From: Posidonia oceanica
Lineage: Eukaryota > Streptophyta > Magnoliopsida > Alismatales > Posidoniaceae
Length of the DNA: 64,000 nucleotides
Assembly (NCBI GenBank): GCA_037176725.1
Contig: JAZBRS010000075.1
Span: 77,564,001 to 77,628,000 of the forward strand
Direction of reading: 5' to 3'
Below are positions 36,824 through 49,164 of the stretch, piece after piece. A program made the translations under genes and the position numbers. The notes beneath the pieces were generated by a model. The model saw nothing but the letters and a program-made list of their open reading frames with translations. It did not search any database and was not told where the DNA came from. Numbering within the stretch: the first letter of the stretch is position 1; each line of letters opens with the position of its first letter.

Positions 36824-38416
36824 ATGGCTTATAATAATAACAACATCACATAGGGTCAAAGCATTAATAGGCCACCATTCTTTGATGGCCTAAATTACAA
36901 CTATTGGAAAGTTAGAATGGTTATTTACCTAAAATTAATTTATTTTGAACTTTGGGATGTTATAAATGGCTACACATCTTACAACACATCTTTTAAAGAA
37001 TGGAGTGAAGAAGAAAAGAAACTAGCACAACTAGATGCCAAGGGACTCAACATTTTATTTTGTGCTGTTAATCAAGAACAATTCAATAGGATATCTAATT
37101 GCAAAACTTCACATGAAGCTTCGCATAATTTAGAAATCACTCATGAAGGAACCAACCAAGTAAAAGAAACTAAAATAAATATGTTAGTACATAAATATGA
37201 ATTATTTAAAATGAAACCTAATGAACCTATTAGTGAAATGTTCACTAGATTTAATGAAATCACTAATCCTTTACAATCACTAGGAAAAGGATATTCTCAA
37301 AGTGACCTAATAAGAAAAATTCTGAGATCCTTAACTCAAGAATGGGAAAAGAAAACCACAGCCATTGAGGAAGCAAAAGATTTATCCAACTACTCATTAG
37401 AAGAACTTATGGGAAATTTGATTTCCTATGAAATCCAAATAAAAGATAAAGAAACTGAGAAAGGAATAAATAGAAAAAATATAGCCTTAAACATAACTAC
37501 TGATTCTGATGAATCAGAGGAAGAAGAAGATGAAGACATTGCTCTCATAAGTAGAAAATTTAAAAGATTCATTAAAAATGGAAAATATAAAAGAAATGGA
37601 AAATTTCCTAAAAAGTCAAATAACAAAGATGAAACTCCACTTTGCTACAAATGCAACAAACTGGGACATATAAAAAGAGATTGTCCTTTATTAAAAATCA
37701 AAACCTTTAAAAAGAATAATAACAACTACAAAAAATCCAAGAAAAAGGCACTACAGGCCACATGGGAGGATAGTGATTCTTCTTCTGATGAAGAATCTCC
37801 TTTAGAAAATGAAACAGCTCACATGTGCTTCATGGCACAAGGTGATGACATTGGTTCTTCTTCTGAAATAGATACAGACGAGTTATTAGATGCATTCAAT
37901 GTTTTATATGAAAAATATAAAAATCTGAAAGTGAAATCCAAAGATATGACTCTCAACATTGATTAATTAAATTCTGTAAATAACACTCTTATAGAAGAAC
38001 GAAAGAAATTGGTTTTTGCAAATGAAGAACTAGATCAAAAAAATATAGAACTGAATATGAGCTTAGGACAAATGAAATATAAAATAAAAAATCTTGAAAA
38101 AGACATTTCATCCCTAAAAGACAAAAGCAATGACTTACTCAACACAGTAACTAAATTCACAAAGGGAAAACAAAATCTGGATCTTTTACTCTTAAACCAA
38201 AGAAAATCATTACACAAGCATGGTATAGGATTTTCTTCATTTCAAAACACACCTTATGAAAATGGGTTTATAAGGGAAACTACAAAAGAAAAATATGTAT
38301 TTGTAGTAAGGAAACAAAACTCCAACAAATGGGTTCCAAGAAATAATTATGGCAAATCTTATCAAAAGAAAATTTGGGTTCCTAAGACTTTACTTTCATT
38401 TAATGTAGGAAAATGA
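36824..38416 (+). pseudogene. Sirevirus gag
   Basis: It starts MAYNNNNIT at 36824. One frame runs to a TGA at 38414-38416 with two internal stops (about 36851 TAG and 37965 TAA), both one transition from Gln. Visible parts: FFDGLNYNYWKVRM; capsid region; acidic DESEEEEDEDIAL; and the CCHC knuckle CYKCNKLGHIKRDC (about 37651). A lysine-rich tail and a coiled-coil-like C-terminus (EELDQKNIELNMSLGQMKYK) follow. The following pol frame begins with an ATG at 38413 overlapping the gag stop. Confidence 0.88.
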
Positions 38417-41400
38417 TGAAATCCAAATTGATATTGGATAGTGGCTGCTCTCGTCACATGACTGTAGAACATAAACTTCTAAGCACTCTTAAGTCAAAAG
38501 ACGATGGAAATGTCACGTTCGGAGATAATAGCAAAGGCAAGATAGTCGGAATCGGGAACATAGGTAATCCCGAAGATCCTTCTATAGAAAATGTACTTCT
38601 TGTAGATGGCCTTAAGCATAATCTTATTAGCATTAGTCAACTTTGTGATAAAAGATACAAAGTAATATTTGATAAGAAAGTATGTACTATTATTGATGCT
38701 AATACTAACAAAGTATTATTTATTTGAAGTAGAAAAAATAATGTATATAGGATCAAAATCCAATACGAACTTAAAACTTCAATAAACTCTTGCCTTGCAG
38801 CTTCAAATGATGAAAATTGGCTTTGGCATAGGAGACTTGGCCATGCTAGCATGAATCAATTATCTAAGTTATCAAAAGTTGATTTTGTAAAAGGCTTGTC
38901 CAAATTGAATTTCAAAAAGGATAAATTATGTGATGCATGTCAATTTGGAAAATAATTCAAATCATCTTTGAAATCTAAAGACATTGTTTCTACTTCTAAG
39001 TCTTTGGAACTTATTCATATTGATTTATTTGGCCCAAGTAGAACTCTAAGTCTAGGAAGAAAACGATATGTTTTTGTATTAGTTGATGACTTTCTCGTTT
39101 TACTTGGGTTATATTTATTATAAACAAAAGCGATGTTTTCAATGAGTTTCAAAAGTTTTGCAAAAGAGTTCAAAATGAAAAGGGTTTCAACATCATAAAA
39201 ATCAGAAGTGATCATGGTGGAGAATTTGAAAATGATGATTTTGAAAATTTCTGTATTGAAAACGGTTTTGAACATGACTTTTCTTTCCCTAGGACTTCAC
39301 AACAAAATAGAGTAGTTGAAAGAAAAAATAGAACACTTCAAGAAATAGCCAGAACCATGCTTTGCGAAAATGATTTGCCTAAGCACTTCTCGGCCGAAGC
39401 AGTTAACACTGCATGCTATATTTTGAATCGTGTTTTACTTCGTCTTATTTTGAATAAAACTCCTTATGAATTATGGTTTGGAAATACCCCTCCAATTTCT
39501 TATTTTAAAGTTTTTGGATGCAAGTGCTTTATCTTAAACACCAAAGATTACCTTGATAAATTTGATTCTAAATCTGATAAGGCAATCTTTATTGGATACT
39601 CTTCAAGTAGCAAGGCATATAGAGTTTATTACAAAAGAACTCTAATTATAGAAGAATATTTACACATTAGCTTTGATGAAAATAAAAATCAGACAATACA
39701 TATAAAAAATGATGAAGAACTGCAAAATATTGAAAATCCAACAAAAACAACTGACAACACCACAAAAAATGAAAATCTAACTAAGTCTTCGCAATATGCC
39801 ACTAGTCATCCCAAGGATCTTATCATTGGTGAGGTTTCCAAAGATATCTTAACAAGATTGAAAGTTGATCTTGAATGTGCAACATATGCCTTCATGTCTT
39901 CCATAGAGCCTAAAAATATCTAAGAAGTTTGCAATGATGAATATTGGACTATGGCAATGCACGATGAACTAAATCAATTTACTAGAAACAATGTATGGGA
40001 ATTAGTTCCCAAACCTGAAAATCAGCTAATAATAGGAACAAAATGGATTTTTAGAAATAAGGTAGATGAATCAGGCAATGTCATTAGAAATAAAGCTAGG
40101 CTAGTTGCCTAAGGTTATAACCAAGAAGAAGGTATAGATTTTGATGAGACTTATGCTCCAGTTGCAAGACTAGAGTCTATAAGAATGCTGTTAGCTTTTG
40201 CATGTCATAGAGATTTTAAATTATTCCAAATGGATGTAAAAAGTGCATTCTTGAATGGAATTATTGAAGAAGAAGTATATGTCAAGCAACCTCCGGGGTT
40301 TGAAAATGAACAAAGTATAGATCATGTTTTCAAACTCAATAAAGCCTTATATGGACTTAAGCAAGCTCTTAGAGCTTGGTATGATAGGCTTAAGAAGTTT
40401 CTAATAGAGGATGGCTTTTCAATTGGAATTGTAGATACAACTTTGTTCATCAAGAATGTAAATAATGACATTTTGATTACTCAAATTTATGTAAATGACA
40501 TAATCTTTGGATCTACAAACGAAAAACTTTGTGAACAATTTTCTGAAAGAATGCAAAAAGAATTTGAAATGAGCGTGATGGGAGAACTAATATTCTTTTT
40601 AGGATTACAAATAAAACAAACAAAAAATGGAATATTTATAAATCAAGAAAAATATACAAATGAACTTCTAAGGAAATTTGACATGGAAAACTCCAAGGCT
40701 GCCAAAACTCCTATGAGCACTTCATGTAGACTTGATAAGGATGAAACTGGGATAAAAGTAGATCAAAAACTATATAGAAGAATGATAGGATCTCTACTCT
40801 ATTTAACTGCAAGTAGGCCTAACATTATGTTCAGTGTATGTCTATGTGCCAGATTCCAAGTCTCTCCCATGGAATCGCATTTAACAATAGTTAAAAGAAT
40901 TCTCAAATATTTACAAGGATCTAGGGATTATGGACTTTATTTTTCAAAAAACTCAAACCTAGACCTAACCACATATTGTGATGCAGACTATGCGGGTTGT
41001 AAGACTGATAGGAAGAGCACTAGTGGTACTTGTCAGTTTCTAGGACACTCACTAGTATCATGGTTTTGCAAAAAGCAAAACAATGTTGCTTTATCCACCA
41101 CAGAAGCTGAGTATATAGCAGTTGGATGCTGTTGTGCTCAAGTTCTTTGGATGCAACAAACACTAAGAGATTACAAACTATTATTTGAAAAAATACCAAT
41201 ATTTTGTGATAACACAAGTGCTAGAAATTTATCCAAAAATCCAGTACATCACTCAAGAACAAAACATATTGAAGTAAGACATTATTTTTTAAGAGATCAT
41301 ATTGCAAAAAATGATATTAAATTGGAATTTATTTCTACTAAGGACCAACTAGCTGATATATTTACTAAACCCTTAGAAGAAACCCAATTTGTAAAAATCA

Positions 41401-41441
41401 GAAGGGATTTAGGTATTAGCAAAATTGAAGACACTATGTAA
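38413..41441 (+). pseudogene. Sirevirus pol (protease, integrase, RT, RNase H)
   Basis: Protease: [12 protein letters not shown]. Integrase: WHRRLGHASMNQL zinc region; IHIDLFGPSRT; IRSDHGGEFEN; and HFSAEAVNTACYILNRV. RT: FQMDVKSAFLNGIIEEEVYVKQP, ALYGLKQALRAWYDRL, then YVNDIIFGS where the catalytic pair is normally two aspartates. RNase H: YCDADYAGCKTDRKSTSG and STTEAEYIA. It ends DIFTKPLEETQF...EDTM at 41441. A one-base deletion shifts frame near 39092. Stops fall at Gln positions (about 38953 and 40111). The Asp-to-Asn change alone would abolish polymerase activity. Confidence 0.93.
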
Positions 41442-41523
41442 AAATTTATTCAAAAACTCTGTTTCGGAACTCCGGTGGAAAAACGGCGCTCTGTTTCTAC
41501 AGTAATTAAATTTCTTTGTTTTC

Positions 41524-41692
41524 ATCCCTGGAAAATTCATCGGGACACCGGCTAAAAACAGAGCCTCGAAATTCCCTGATTCGGAGCCCCGGTTAAAAAC
41601 GGAGCCCCGAAATTCCCTGATCCGGAGCCCCGTCTAAAAATGGAGTCCTGAAAATCCCTGATCCGGAGCACCGGTGAAAAATGGAACTCCGT
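41524..41692. repeat. Minisatellite of CGGAGCCCCGGTTAAAAACGG-type units
   Basis: About four imperfect units of 41-42 nt lie between pol and the extra ORF of the Sirevirus. Each holds a pair of short GC-rich inverted repeats joined by an A-rich spacer and ends AATTCCCTGAT. More loosely related modules continue to about 41805. Confidence 0.7.
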
Positions 41693-41972
41693 TGTTTCCT
41701 GCTACGGAACGTCGGTATATATCGGAGCTCCGATTCTGACTTTTTTGAATTGTTTTATTATATAAAACGGAGCTCTGTTAAAAAATGGCGTCCCGTTTCT
41801 TTTCGCAAAATGTGTTTTAAACTGGGTTTTTACCCAACGACTCTTATGTTTTCTCTAAACCTAAACCCGCCTTCACACCTCCAACATTCCGCCGACCTAA
41901 AAACTCCTCATGAGAGCATCAACACCCCTAAGATCTCCTCTCCTCCGCCGTCCCTCCGGCCTCCCTCCTTCT

Positions 41973-43082
41973 ATGCCACCCAAAAAGATGTCGGCAAGCC
42001 GTCCAAAATGGAAACAAGCTCCGGCTGCCGCCCCATCTTCCTTTGATGAAGACACTCAGTTCTTCTACTTTGTGGATGATGAAGCGGTCCAGCTACATTG
42101 AAACCGGTATGCCAATCGCGAGGTGCTCACTGGAAGAAGGGTATTAGTTCATGAACTTCCCTCCATTGAACCCTTATTTCAGTTTCAAAACCTTGTCCCC
42201 TTTCTAGCTTCTATAGGTGACTGAAAATACTATCCTCATCTTGTTGCCCAATTCTATGCAAATTTATCTTCATTTGAATATGCATGTGAATCATATCTAT
42301 TAGGTATAGACATGCCTTTTGATGATGTTCTACTAGGACAAGTTCTTAAAATTCCTTCCACCGGTATAGATCTTTCATTATCATTTGAAGAACTTGCTTG
42401 GAATTTTAAAGATGTAAACAAGTCAATTTCCCAAAACAAACGAAGTACATTTAAACCAAATAGACTAAATCAATTAAGCAAGCAATCTAGGTTCATTGCT
42501 TACATTTTAGCGGCAAATATAGTTCAGAAGAAAGGACATTCTGATGAACTAAGTGACCTCTGTTGTAAGGGACTTTATGCCATCACCAATAGAATTTTGG
42601 TTAATTGGGCCAAACTTTTAATTCATAACATGACCCACATCAAAACCAAACTTTTCTATGGTCCTTGCCTAACCTACCTCTTTGAACATTTTGATGTCCC
42701 CTTATCTAACTAACCCGACCTTGTTGTAAAAGCCAAACCCTTGGGTGTAACAGTTGTTGCCAAAATGGAACAAGCATTTGAACGTGCCAAGGCACTTAAA
42801 AATGTTCGTCCCTCATCATCTCAAGCTCTTGAGGAGTCTAGTTCTGAGGATTCTGAAGAAGATAGGATTTCACAAGAACAGTTTGAGTCTCTTCAGAAGC
42901 AATTTGAGTCAATGTCTACAAGGTTAGACAACTATCACCTTGAGTCCTCTCGTCGGTCTACAGAAATGGAGCGGAAGATGGATGAATATCACAGTGAATC
43001 CTCTCGCCGATCAGTAGAAATCAAGAGAAAGGTGGATGATCTAATGGGATATCTACGTGGTAGATTTCCTCCAAACGAATAG
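41973..43082 (+). pseudogene. Sirevirus extra ORF after pol (plant-transposon-protein-like), three nonsense changes
   Basis: From MPPKKMSASRPKWK the frame stays in phase for 370 codons to 43082 with no indel. Three stops (TGA at about 42099, TGA at about 42222 and TAA at about 42711) are each one transition from Trp or Gln. The N-terminal part (RRVLVHELPS, LVPFLASIGD, YPHLVAQFYANLSS, VLKIPSTGIDLS) resembles the domain found in many plant transposon accessory proteins. The C-terminus is coiled-coil with an 18-residue duplicated segment (DNYHLESSRRSTEMERKM / DEYHSESSRRSVEIKRKV). I do not know its function. Sireviruses often have an ORF here, sometimes called env-like; I see no membrane segment. 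Confidence 0.75.
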
Positions 43083-43442
43083 AATACATCTTTAGTTCAC
43101 TATGAGGTAAATTTTCTTTTGCATTACATTCGGATGGGTATGTAATATTAAAACTTGGATGGTTTAATATTGAAAATTGATTTTATCAAGATATCTTGTG
43201 ACTCTTTCTTTAATACACCATTGTGGATATGGGGTTTTTGGTTAGGAGAAGCTTGTTGTGTCTATTTGTGCTTCCTCGTTGTCCCTTTTTTGTATCCAAC
43301 TCTGTCACTCCGCAGGTGACGGAATTGGTGTGATCGCTACTCTCGGTTTGCTTTCACTGGCCCTCGAGACGCCTTGGGAGATGTGATATGGTTGTGGGTT
43401 CTGCTACCTTGGGACAACGCCTGCGTTGCCCTAGGGTGCCCG

Positions 43443-43797
43443 TGTTTGGTGAGTTTCTTCTTTTCCTTGCAAAACAGATTTTAAAGATGCGGATTAATAA
43501 AGTCTGGTATATGATTCAAAATAAATTGAAAATTAACATAAAATAAAAGGAGGAATACTTACCCGAGGGGTTTTATCCCCCCGGTTGCAACTAAGTATGA
43601 CTATGCCTAACTACAACAATATATGAAATGAAATGCTTTGCTATATTATGAATTTAAACATATGATATGAAGAGAAAAGGAAAACCAAAGAGAGTCCCCT
43701 TTTTATTTATGCACGGAATGCAAGTGGTGTCGATGTGATGTCACTGATGACAGAGGAGGACTCCAGCTCTCTCAAAAACTCTTTCTTCACATAACTT
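43443..43797 (+). repeat. Direct repeat, left copy (possible LTR part)
   Basis: Shares about 350 nt with 48808-49164 with very few differences, from GTTTGGTGAGTTTC to TTCTTCACATAAC. The right copy has a duplicated CTTCTTTTC and lacks a duplicated GAAAT near 43626. Sequence outside the repeat differs on both sides. Confidence 0.85.
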
Positions 43798-44001
43798 CTC
43801 TTGAAATTTTAGCTCAAAACACTTTCTACTTGCTCTCACTAATTCTTCTAAAATTGTGTTCCTCTCTCAAGAAAATCCTCAAAAATCCTTTCTAAATCCC
43901 TCCTAGATCCCTCCTCAATCCCAGTGGGGTACCCCTGCTTTTATAGAAGCAGGGGAGGAACAAATAAGGACATAAAGGCCAAGTCAGCAACTTTCCTGTT
44001 T

Positions 44002-44342
44002 CAGAAGTGTTGGATGCTGGATCAAACATTCATCACTCAAAGATTGAACTGGATCAAACATCCATCACTTAAGGATTGAGCTGGATTACCCAACACTCAA
44101 GGATTGAGCTGGATTAAACATCCATCACTCAAAGATTGAGCTGGATCAACATCCATCACTTAAGGATTGAGCTGGATTATCCAACACTTAAGGATTGAGC
44201 TGGATCAAACATCCATCACTCAAGGATTGAGCTGGATTATCCAACACTCAAGGATTGAGCTGGATCAAACATCCATTACTTAAAGATTGAGCTGGATTAT
44301 CCAACACTCAAAGGTTGAGCTGGATCATCCAACACTCAAAGA
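44002..44342. repeat. Minisatellite, about ten units of 29-31 bp
   Basis: Units centre on AGGATTGAGCTGGAT with alternating tails (CAAACATCCATCACT or TATCCAACACT), so a two-unit higher-order period of about 60 bp is visible. Confidence 0.9.
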
Positions 44343-44392
44343 TCTACTTTTAGACGTTGGCCAAAGGGATGGAACTGAAATCTAAATGACTT

Positions 44393-44572
44393 GCCGAGGG
44401 GGTTGCCCAAGGAAAAACTGAACTAAAACATTGTCGAGGGGGTTGTCCAAGGAAAAACTGTAATAAAACACGCCAAGGGGGGGTCGCCCAAGGAAAAACT
44501 GAAATAAAACACGCCGAGGAGGTTGCCCAAGGAAAAACTGAAATAAAACACGTCGAAGGGGTTGCCCAAGGA
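44393..44572. repeat. Minisatellite, five units of about 37-41 bp
   Basis: The unit is of the form GAGGGGGTTGCCCAAGG then AAAAACTGAAATAAAACACG. It starts about 50 bp after the previous minisatellite and is unrelated to it. Confidence 0.9.
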
Positions 44573-45191
44573 AATAAGAGGATACTTCTTTGGCTTCGCT
44601 TTGTTGACCCGGTGGTGCTCCGGGGGCTCAAAAATCATGATGGCATCATCCCCATGCGCATTCTAACTTGTAGAAACCTCTGGAATTGGAAGAAAATTAA
44701 TTTAGAGGCTTTTTGGTCAAAATTCTGCATTTTAAGTTGCTCTGAAGTATTGGACGCTATATCCTTCTGCGTCCAACATATGACGCTACAAAGTATTGCA
44801 TCCAACATCTAAACTGTCATATGGGTGTACGACGCTATTCCTTACTGCGTCCAATGTATGACGCAAACATCTGTAGCGTCCAACGTGTCGTGGCCTTTAA
44901 CAGTCCTGTCCGCTTTTCTTCCTCACTTTCCCACTCACTACTCTCCTTTCTCTTCTTCTCCGGCGACGCCGGCGATTCCTTCTGAGTTTCTGAGCTTCTT
45001 CCGGCGTGAGGCGGGTCACCCCTTCGATGGCTTTGACGACAGGAGCTAGGGCACGGGTTGCAGCGGCAGTGCACATTCCGGCGAGCGGTGACTGCAACCT
45101 TCAGTTCCGATGAGCATGCTTTCCTCCCTTCTTCTCCTTTTCCTCATCATTCTAGGCAGTGCTTTGACCTCTATTGGGTCCTTTTCAGTTT

Positions 45192-48100
45192 ATGCCAAGA
45201 TTTGGTAAAGCTTACATGAGACCAAAGAAGTTGGCACGGAGGAGGGAGGGCCCGTCGACGTCCGGCGGGTCTGAGCCGACTTCGGTGAGGGTGCCGGAGG
45301 CAGTCGGGATGACGGAGGAGGCGCTAGCAGTTGGGATGACGGAGGAGGTGGTGGCACCAATAGACGTGCCCGAGGCGGTGGCACCGGCGAACGTGCCCGA
45401 GGCGGCGGCGCCAGCAGACGTGCCTGAGGTGGCAGCTTGTGTTGTGGAGACTGTGGCGACGAGCGTTGAGGCGACGAGCGTCGAGGGAACTGAGGCGACG
45501 AGCGCCTCTGGTGGCTCGGAGGATTCCGATTCTTCAGCCACTCTCGGCAAGGATTCAGAGGAGTGGGGGTCAGGGGAGGTAGTTCCCGAGGCGATCCCCG
45601 CTGCTGCTGCCGGGATGGTTGAGGATGACGACTGGTATGTGAGCATCCAGGACTTTGTTCGACGGGAGGCAGAGGGCGATGCTGGTGCTCCTCCAGATTT
45701 TACGTGGGCTCACATACCCCACGACGAGGTGCAGGCTTCGGCACCGCGTAGGGATGCGGCCCGGGCCGAGCTTGCGGTAGCTGCACTGGCAGCTAGGGGA
45801 CAAGTAACCACATTTCCATTCAATTTCAAATATTATTTTTGTGAACTTTGTCTGACAATTCTTCTTTCTCTTGCAGAGTCGGGCCCCCGCCGTCATGCAC
45901 TGTTACTGGGGTCAGGTCCTCAGGTGCTACCGGATGTTGGAGCCTTTCCAGCACGAGCGGCTTCGGCAGATGGGGTTTGGACACTTCCTATCCATTCCTC
46001 TTGTTTAGCTTGAGTTGGGACTTCTCGAGTCTGTAGTAGAGCGCTACCACCCCCATACGAGCTCGTTCGTGACCCGGGTTGGCGAGTTCGTCCTTTCTCT
46101 GGAGGACATGGCTCGGTTGACTGGCCTACGGGTGACGGGACATCCGGTGATTGGCCCAGTACACTCCGACTACTCCTCTATGATGGCGGAGTTGGTGGGG
46201 AGAAGGGCCGTCTTGTACGGGCCCCGCCTTTTTGTTACTACCTCGACGGTTCAGCGCGTCGAGGACTCCCGGGAGGCTGCTACAGAGCCTGGAGAGGACG
46301 TGGACCAGCAGTTCCGCGCTTTCCTTTTAGTTCTGTTTGGGGATCTGCTATTCAGTCATGCTACTTCGCAGGTTTCGGCAGTGCTCCTGCCCCTGCTTGC
46401 CGACTTAGATCGAGTAGGGGAGTACGCTTGAGGAGCCGCGAGCCTGTCGTTCTTGTGCACCGTGCTCTTTAAGTTCTCCGATGGTAGTTCCCGTCAGCTT
46501 GGTGGGAACCTGCCATTCTTTCAGGTATATAAACTTTATTTGCTTATTTAAGCTTCAAATATTATTTATTCTGCATGCTCGATTGATGATTTGCTTTCTT
46601 TTTACTTGCAGATGTGGGTAGGGGACCACTTTACTTTCATGAGGCCCATCCCACCTTCAGTTCCTGAGGCGGGGATCCCTTTCCTACATGGACTGCATTG
46701 GGGTCTGGCTGCTCATGCACCTGAGGCGGTCAGTGGCCACCGCTACGTCGGGTGTCTCTTCTTCGAGATGCTGGTTCCTGCCTAGGTAATATGCCCCTGC
46801 TGATATATTGTTCTTCTTTTGGTTTACTGATTCCCTGTCTGCTTTTCAGGTGATCTGGCGTCCTTACGCCGAGGGGGAGCATGAGGATGTCCCTGAGATA
46901 GCTCGGGACCGGACAGTTTTCGACCGGGACATCTGACTCCACTGCTGGAACCACTGCCACTTCCAGCAGATCAGCCAAGCACTTAGGCAGTTGGGGCCCA
47001 GGCAGATTTAGCCTCAGGCTCACCCGTTCTGAGTTTGGCGCGAGATACGGGGGGGAGGTGGACGTGCTCACCACTGGATTGACACCTACGGTCCACAGTT
47101 GCTGGACTGGGTTCGAGGTAGCTCAACCACTCCTGCTAATGCGACTGCTGAGGACGAGTTGGCTTGGGCCAGGTGGATGGACGAGCAGTTTAGTGAGCTC
47201 ATGGTCTTCCATCGCTCCCATTTTCTGGGGCGGTCGAACCTTCCCATGGGTGACACCGCTCCAGATGTGGCAGCGTTGGCTGTGGGCGAGCTGCAGGAGT
47301 TCGTCCGCTCTCACAGGATTCAGATGGAGATAGCGGTGAGTATTTAGCTTTATGTTTAAATTTGTATTGCCTGTATTTCTTGACAGCTAACTTGTTTGGA
47401 CCTTACCCCTCGCAGTTGAGGACTACTGACGAGTATAGTCAGCGCGAGCGCGATCTGGTTAGGCGTGTTGCTGAGCTGACCGAGGAGGTTGAGCGTCTGT
47501 GAGCCTCTGCTTCTCAGGTTTGCATTTATTTTTATAGCATAGTTGTTTGCCTTGAAAATTGTGCTAATTATGCCTTCTTTGCTTTTGCAGCCCTCAACCA
47601 GCTCTGCCCCTCCACCGGGTCATGCCGAGGAGATTTCCCACCTTCAGAGTATGGTAAGTAGAGTAGTATACTTTCCCTTTATATTTCTTGATTCAGTTTT
47701 GACTATGGTTCCGGCTTTTGCAGATTGACGATCTTCAGTAGGAGTTGGAGCGGACTACGGCAGGTGCCTTGGAGCGTGCTTTACGCCTTGAGGAGCAGCT
47801 GGAGGAGGTACGTCGGCTTGCTGAGGAGAGGGCTACTGAGATTGCCTGGCTTGCTGCGCAGCAGCAACCCCTACCGGCGACTGATTCAGCTGTAGAGATT
47901 GCCAAGCTGAGGAGGCAGCTGGAGGTGGCTCTGAAGGTATAACTTGCTCTTCTTCCTTTTAAATTCATATGCTTGCTTATGCTAATGGCTTGATGCTTCT
48001 CCTTTGTCTTTTCTTGCAGGAACGAGATTCGGATCGTGCGATGGCAGCTCAGTTCGAGATTGAGGCGATGCATTACCGACGGGAGGCCGTGCTCGGTAGT

Positions 48101-48316
48101 GTTTCTACTAGTCGCCGAGTTCCTCCTCCTCCGTTGTCTGCGTCGAGGCATCGCTCTGGCAGCCGTCGTCCACCGGTTGGGGGGTCTCAAGCTGCGTCAC
48201 AGGCTTCCTCAGGTGGCTCAGTGCGTCAGTCGGCACAGCCCCTTGCAGCTCCTCCTTTGGCTCCTTCTTCAGTTCCTCCTTTAGCTCCCGAGGGCGAGGG
48301 GGAGAGCGCCACTTAG
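45192..48316 (+). pseudogene. Plant mobile domain (PMD, MAIN-like) gene of a transposable element, eight exons
   Basis: Exons are 45192-45803, 45877-46524, 46612-46785, 46850-47335, 47416-47517, 47591-47653, 47724-47936 and 48020-48316. All introns are GT-AG and phase 0, and every exon is a multiple of three (864 codons). Exon 1 is a low-complexity Val/Glu/Ala/Pro region. Exons 2-4 are the PMD: VERYHPHTSSFVTRVGEFVL, SLEDMARLTGLRV, LVLFGDLLF, VLLPLLADLDRVGEYA, and WRPYAEGE. Exons 5-8 form a coiled coil (LEEQLEEVRRLAEERATEIA) and a Ser/Pro tail. Eight in-frame stops and no frameshift occur. Host MAIN proteins act in silencing and meristem maintenance; this TE version's role is unknown. A further 5' exon is possible. 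Confidence 0.82.
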
Positions 48317-48807
48317 CTGTTGCTGTTCTCTTTTTCTTTTCAGCAGTTGTAGCCCAGGGGTATGCCCCGGTGATATTGTAGAAAACTTAGATTTATAAAT
48401 GATAAAGATTTTCTGCACACTTAGCAAACTTGTCAAATGTTTTCTTTTTCTTTACCTTTCTCTAAGTTGAAAATGAACTAAAATAACCAATAATCGGGGG
48501 AGCAACTCCAAATAATGGCTTTTAATTCAATTTAACTTGAAACAAGCTTAATTACGTGTAATAATATGCAAATGACAGAGTTATGAAGAAAAATTTCACC
48601 TACGAACTTTAATTCTGAATTCCGCAGCCGTTGGCGCTTTAACAAGTTAATAACTTAATGTAAACTACAACATGTGATTTTGGATAGCCTGGAGGTCCAA
48701 AAAATATGAAACCAACGCCCACACGTGTATTTCAACTTATAGAAGCCTCTGGAACTGGTAGAAATTGGTTTGGCAACTTGTCCGCGGATTTGGAGGGCCA
48801 TGAGCGA

Positions 48808-49164
48808 AGTTTGGTGAGTTTCTTCTTTTCCTTCTTTTCCTTGCAAAACAGATTTTAAAGATGCGGATTAATAAAGTGTGGTATATGATTCAAAACAAAT
48901 TGAAAATTAACATAAAATAAAAGGAGGAATACTTACCTGAGGGGTTTTATCCCCCCGGTTGCAACTAAGTATGACCATGCCTAGCTACAACAATATATGA
49001 AATGCTTTGCTATATTATGAATTTAAACATATGATATGAAGAGAAAAGGAAAACCAAAGAGAGCCCCCCTTTTTATTTATGCACGGAATGCAAGTGGTGT
49101 CGATGTGATGTCACTGATGACAGAGGAGGACTCCAGCTCTCTCAAAAACTCTTTCTTCACATAA
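48808..49164 (+). repeat. Direct repeat, right copy (possible LTR part)
   Basis: Partner of 43443-43797. It is followed by about 330 nt containing the two perfect back-to-back hairpins and the element end at 49492. Between the gene end (48316) and this copy, 48317-48807 is non-coding 3' sequence. Confidence 0.85.

Noticed and set aside
45212..45646. Minus-strand Ser/Ala-rich ORF
   Set aside because: Shadow of the low-complexity first exon of the mobile-domain gene.
46006..47741. Stop-codon reassignment or readthrough in the mobile-domain gene
   Set aside because: TAG and TGA both occur at Gln/Trp positions in several dead elements, and host genes use normal stops; transition decay explains it.
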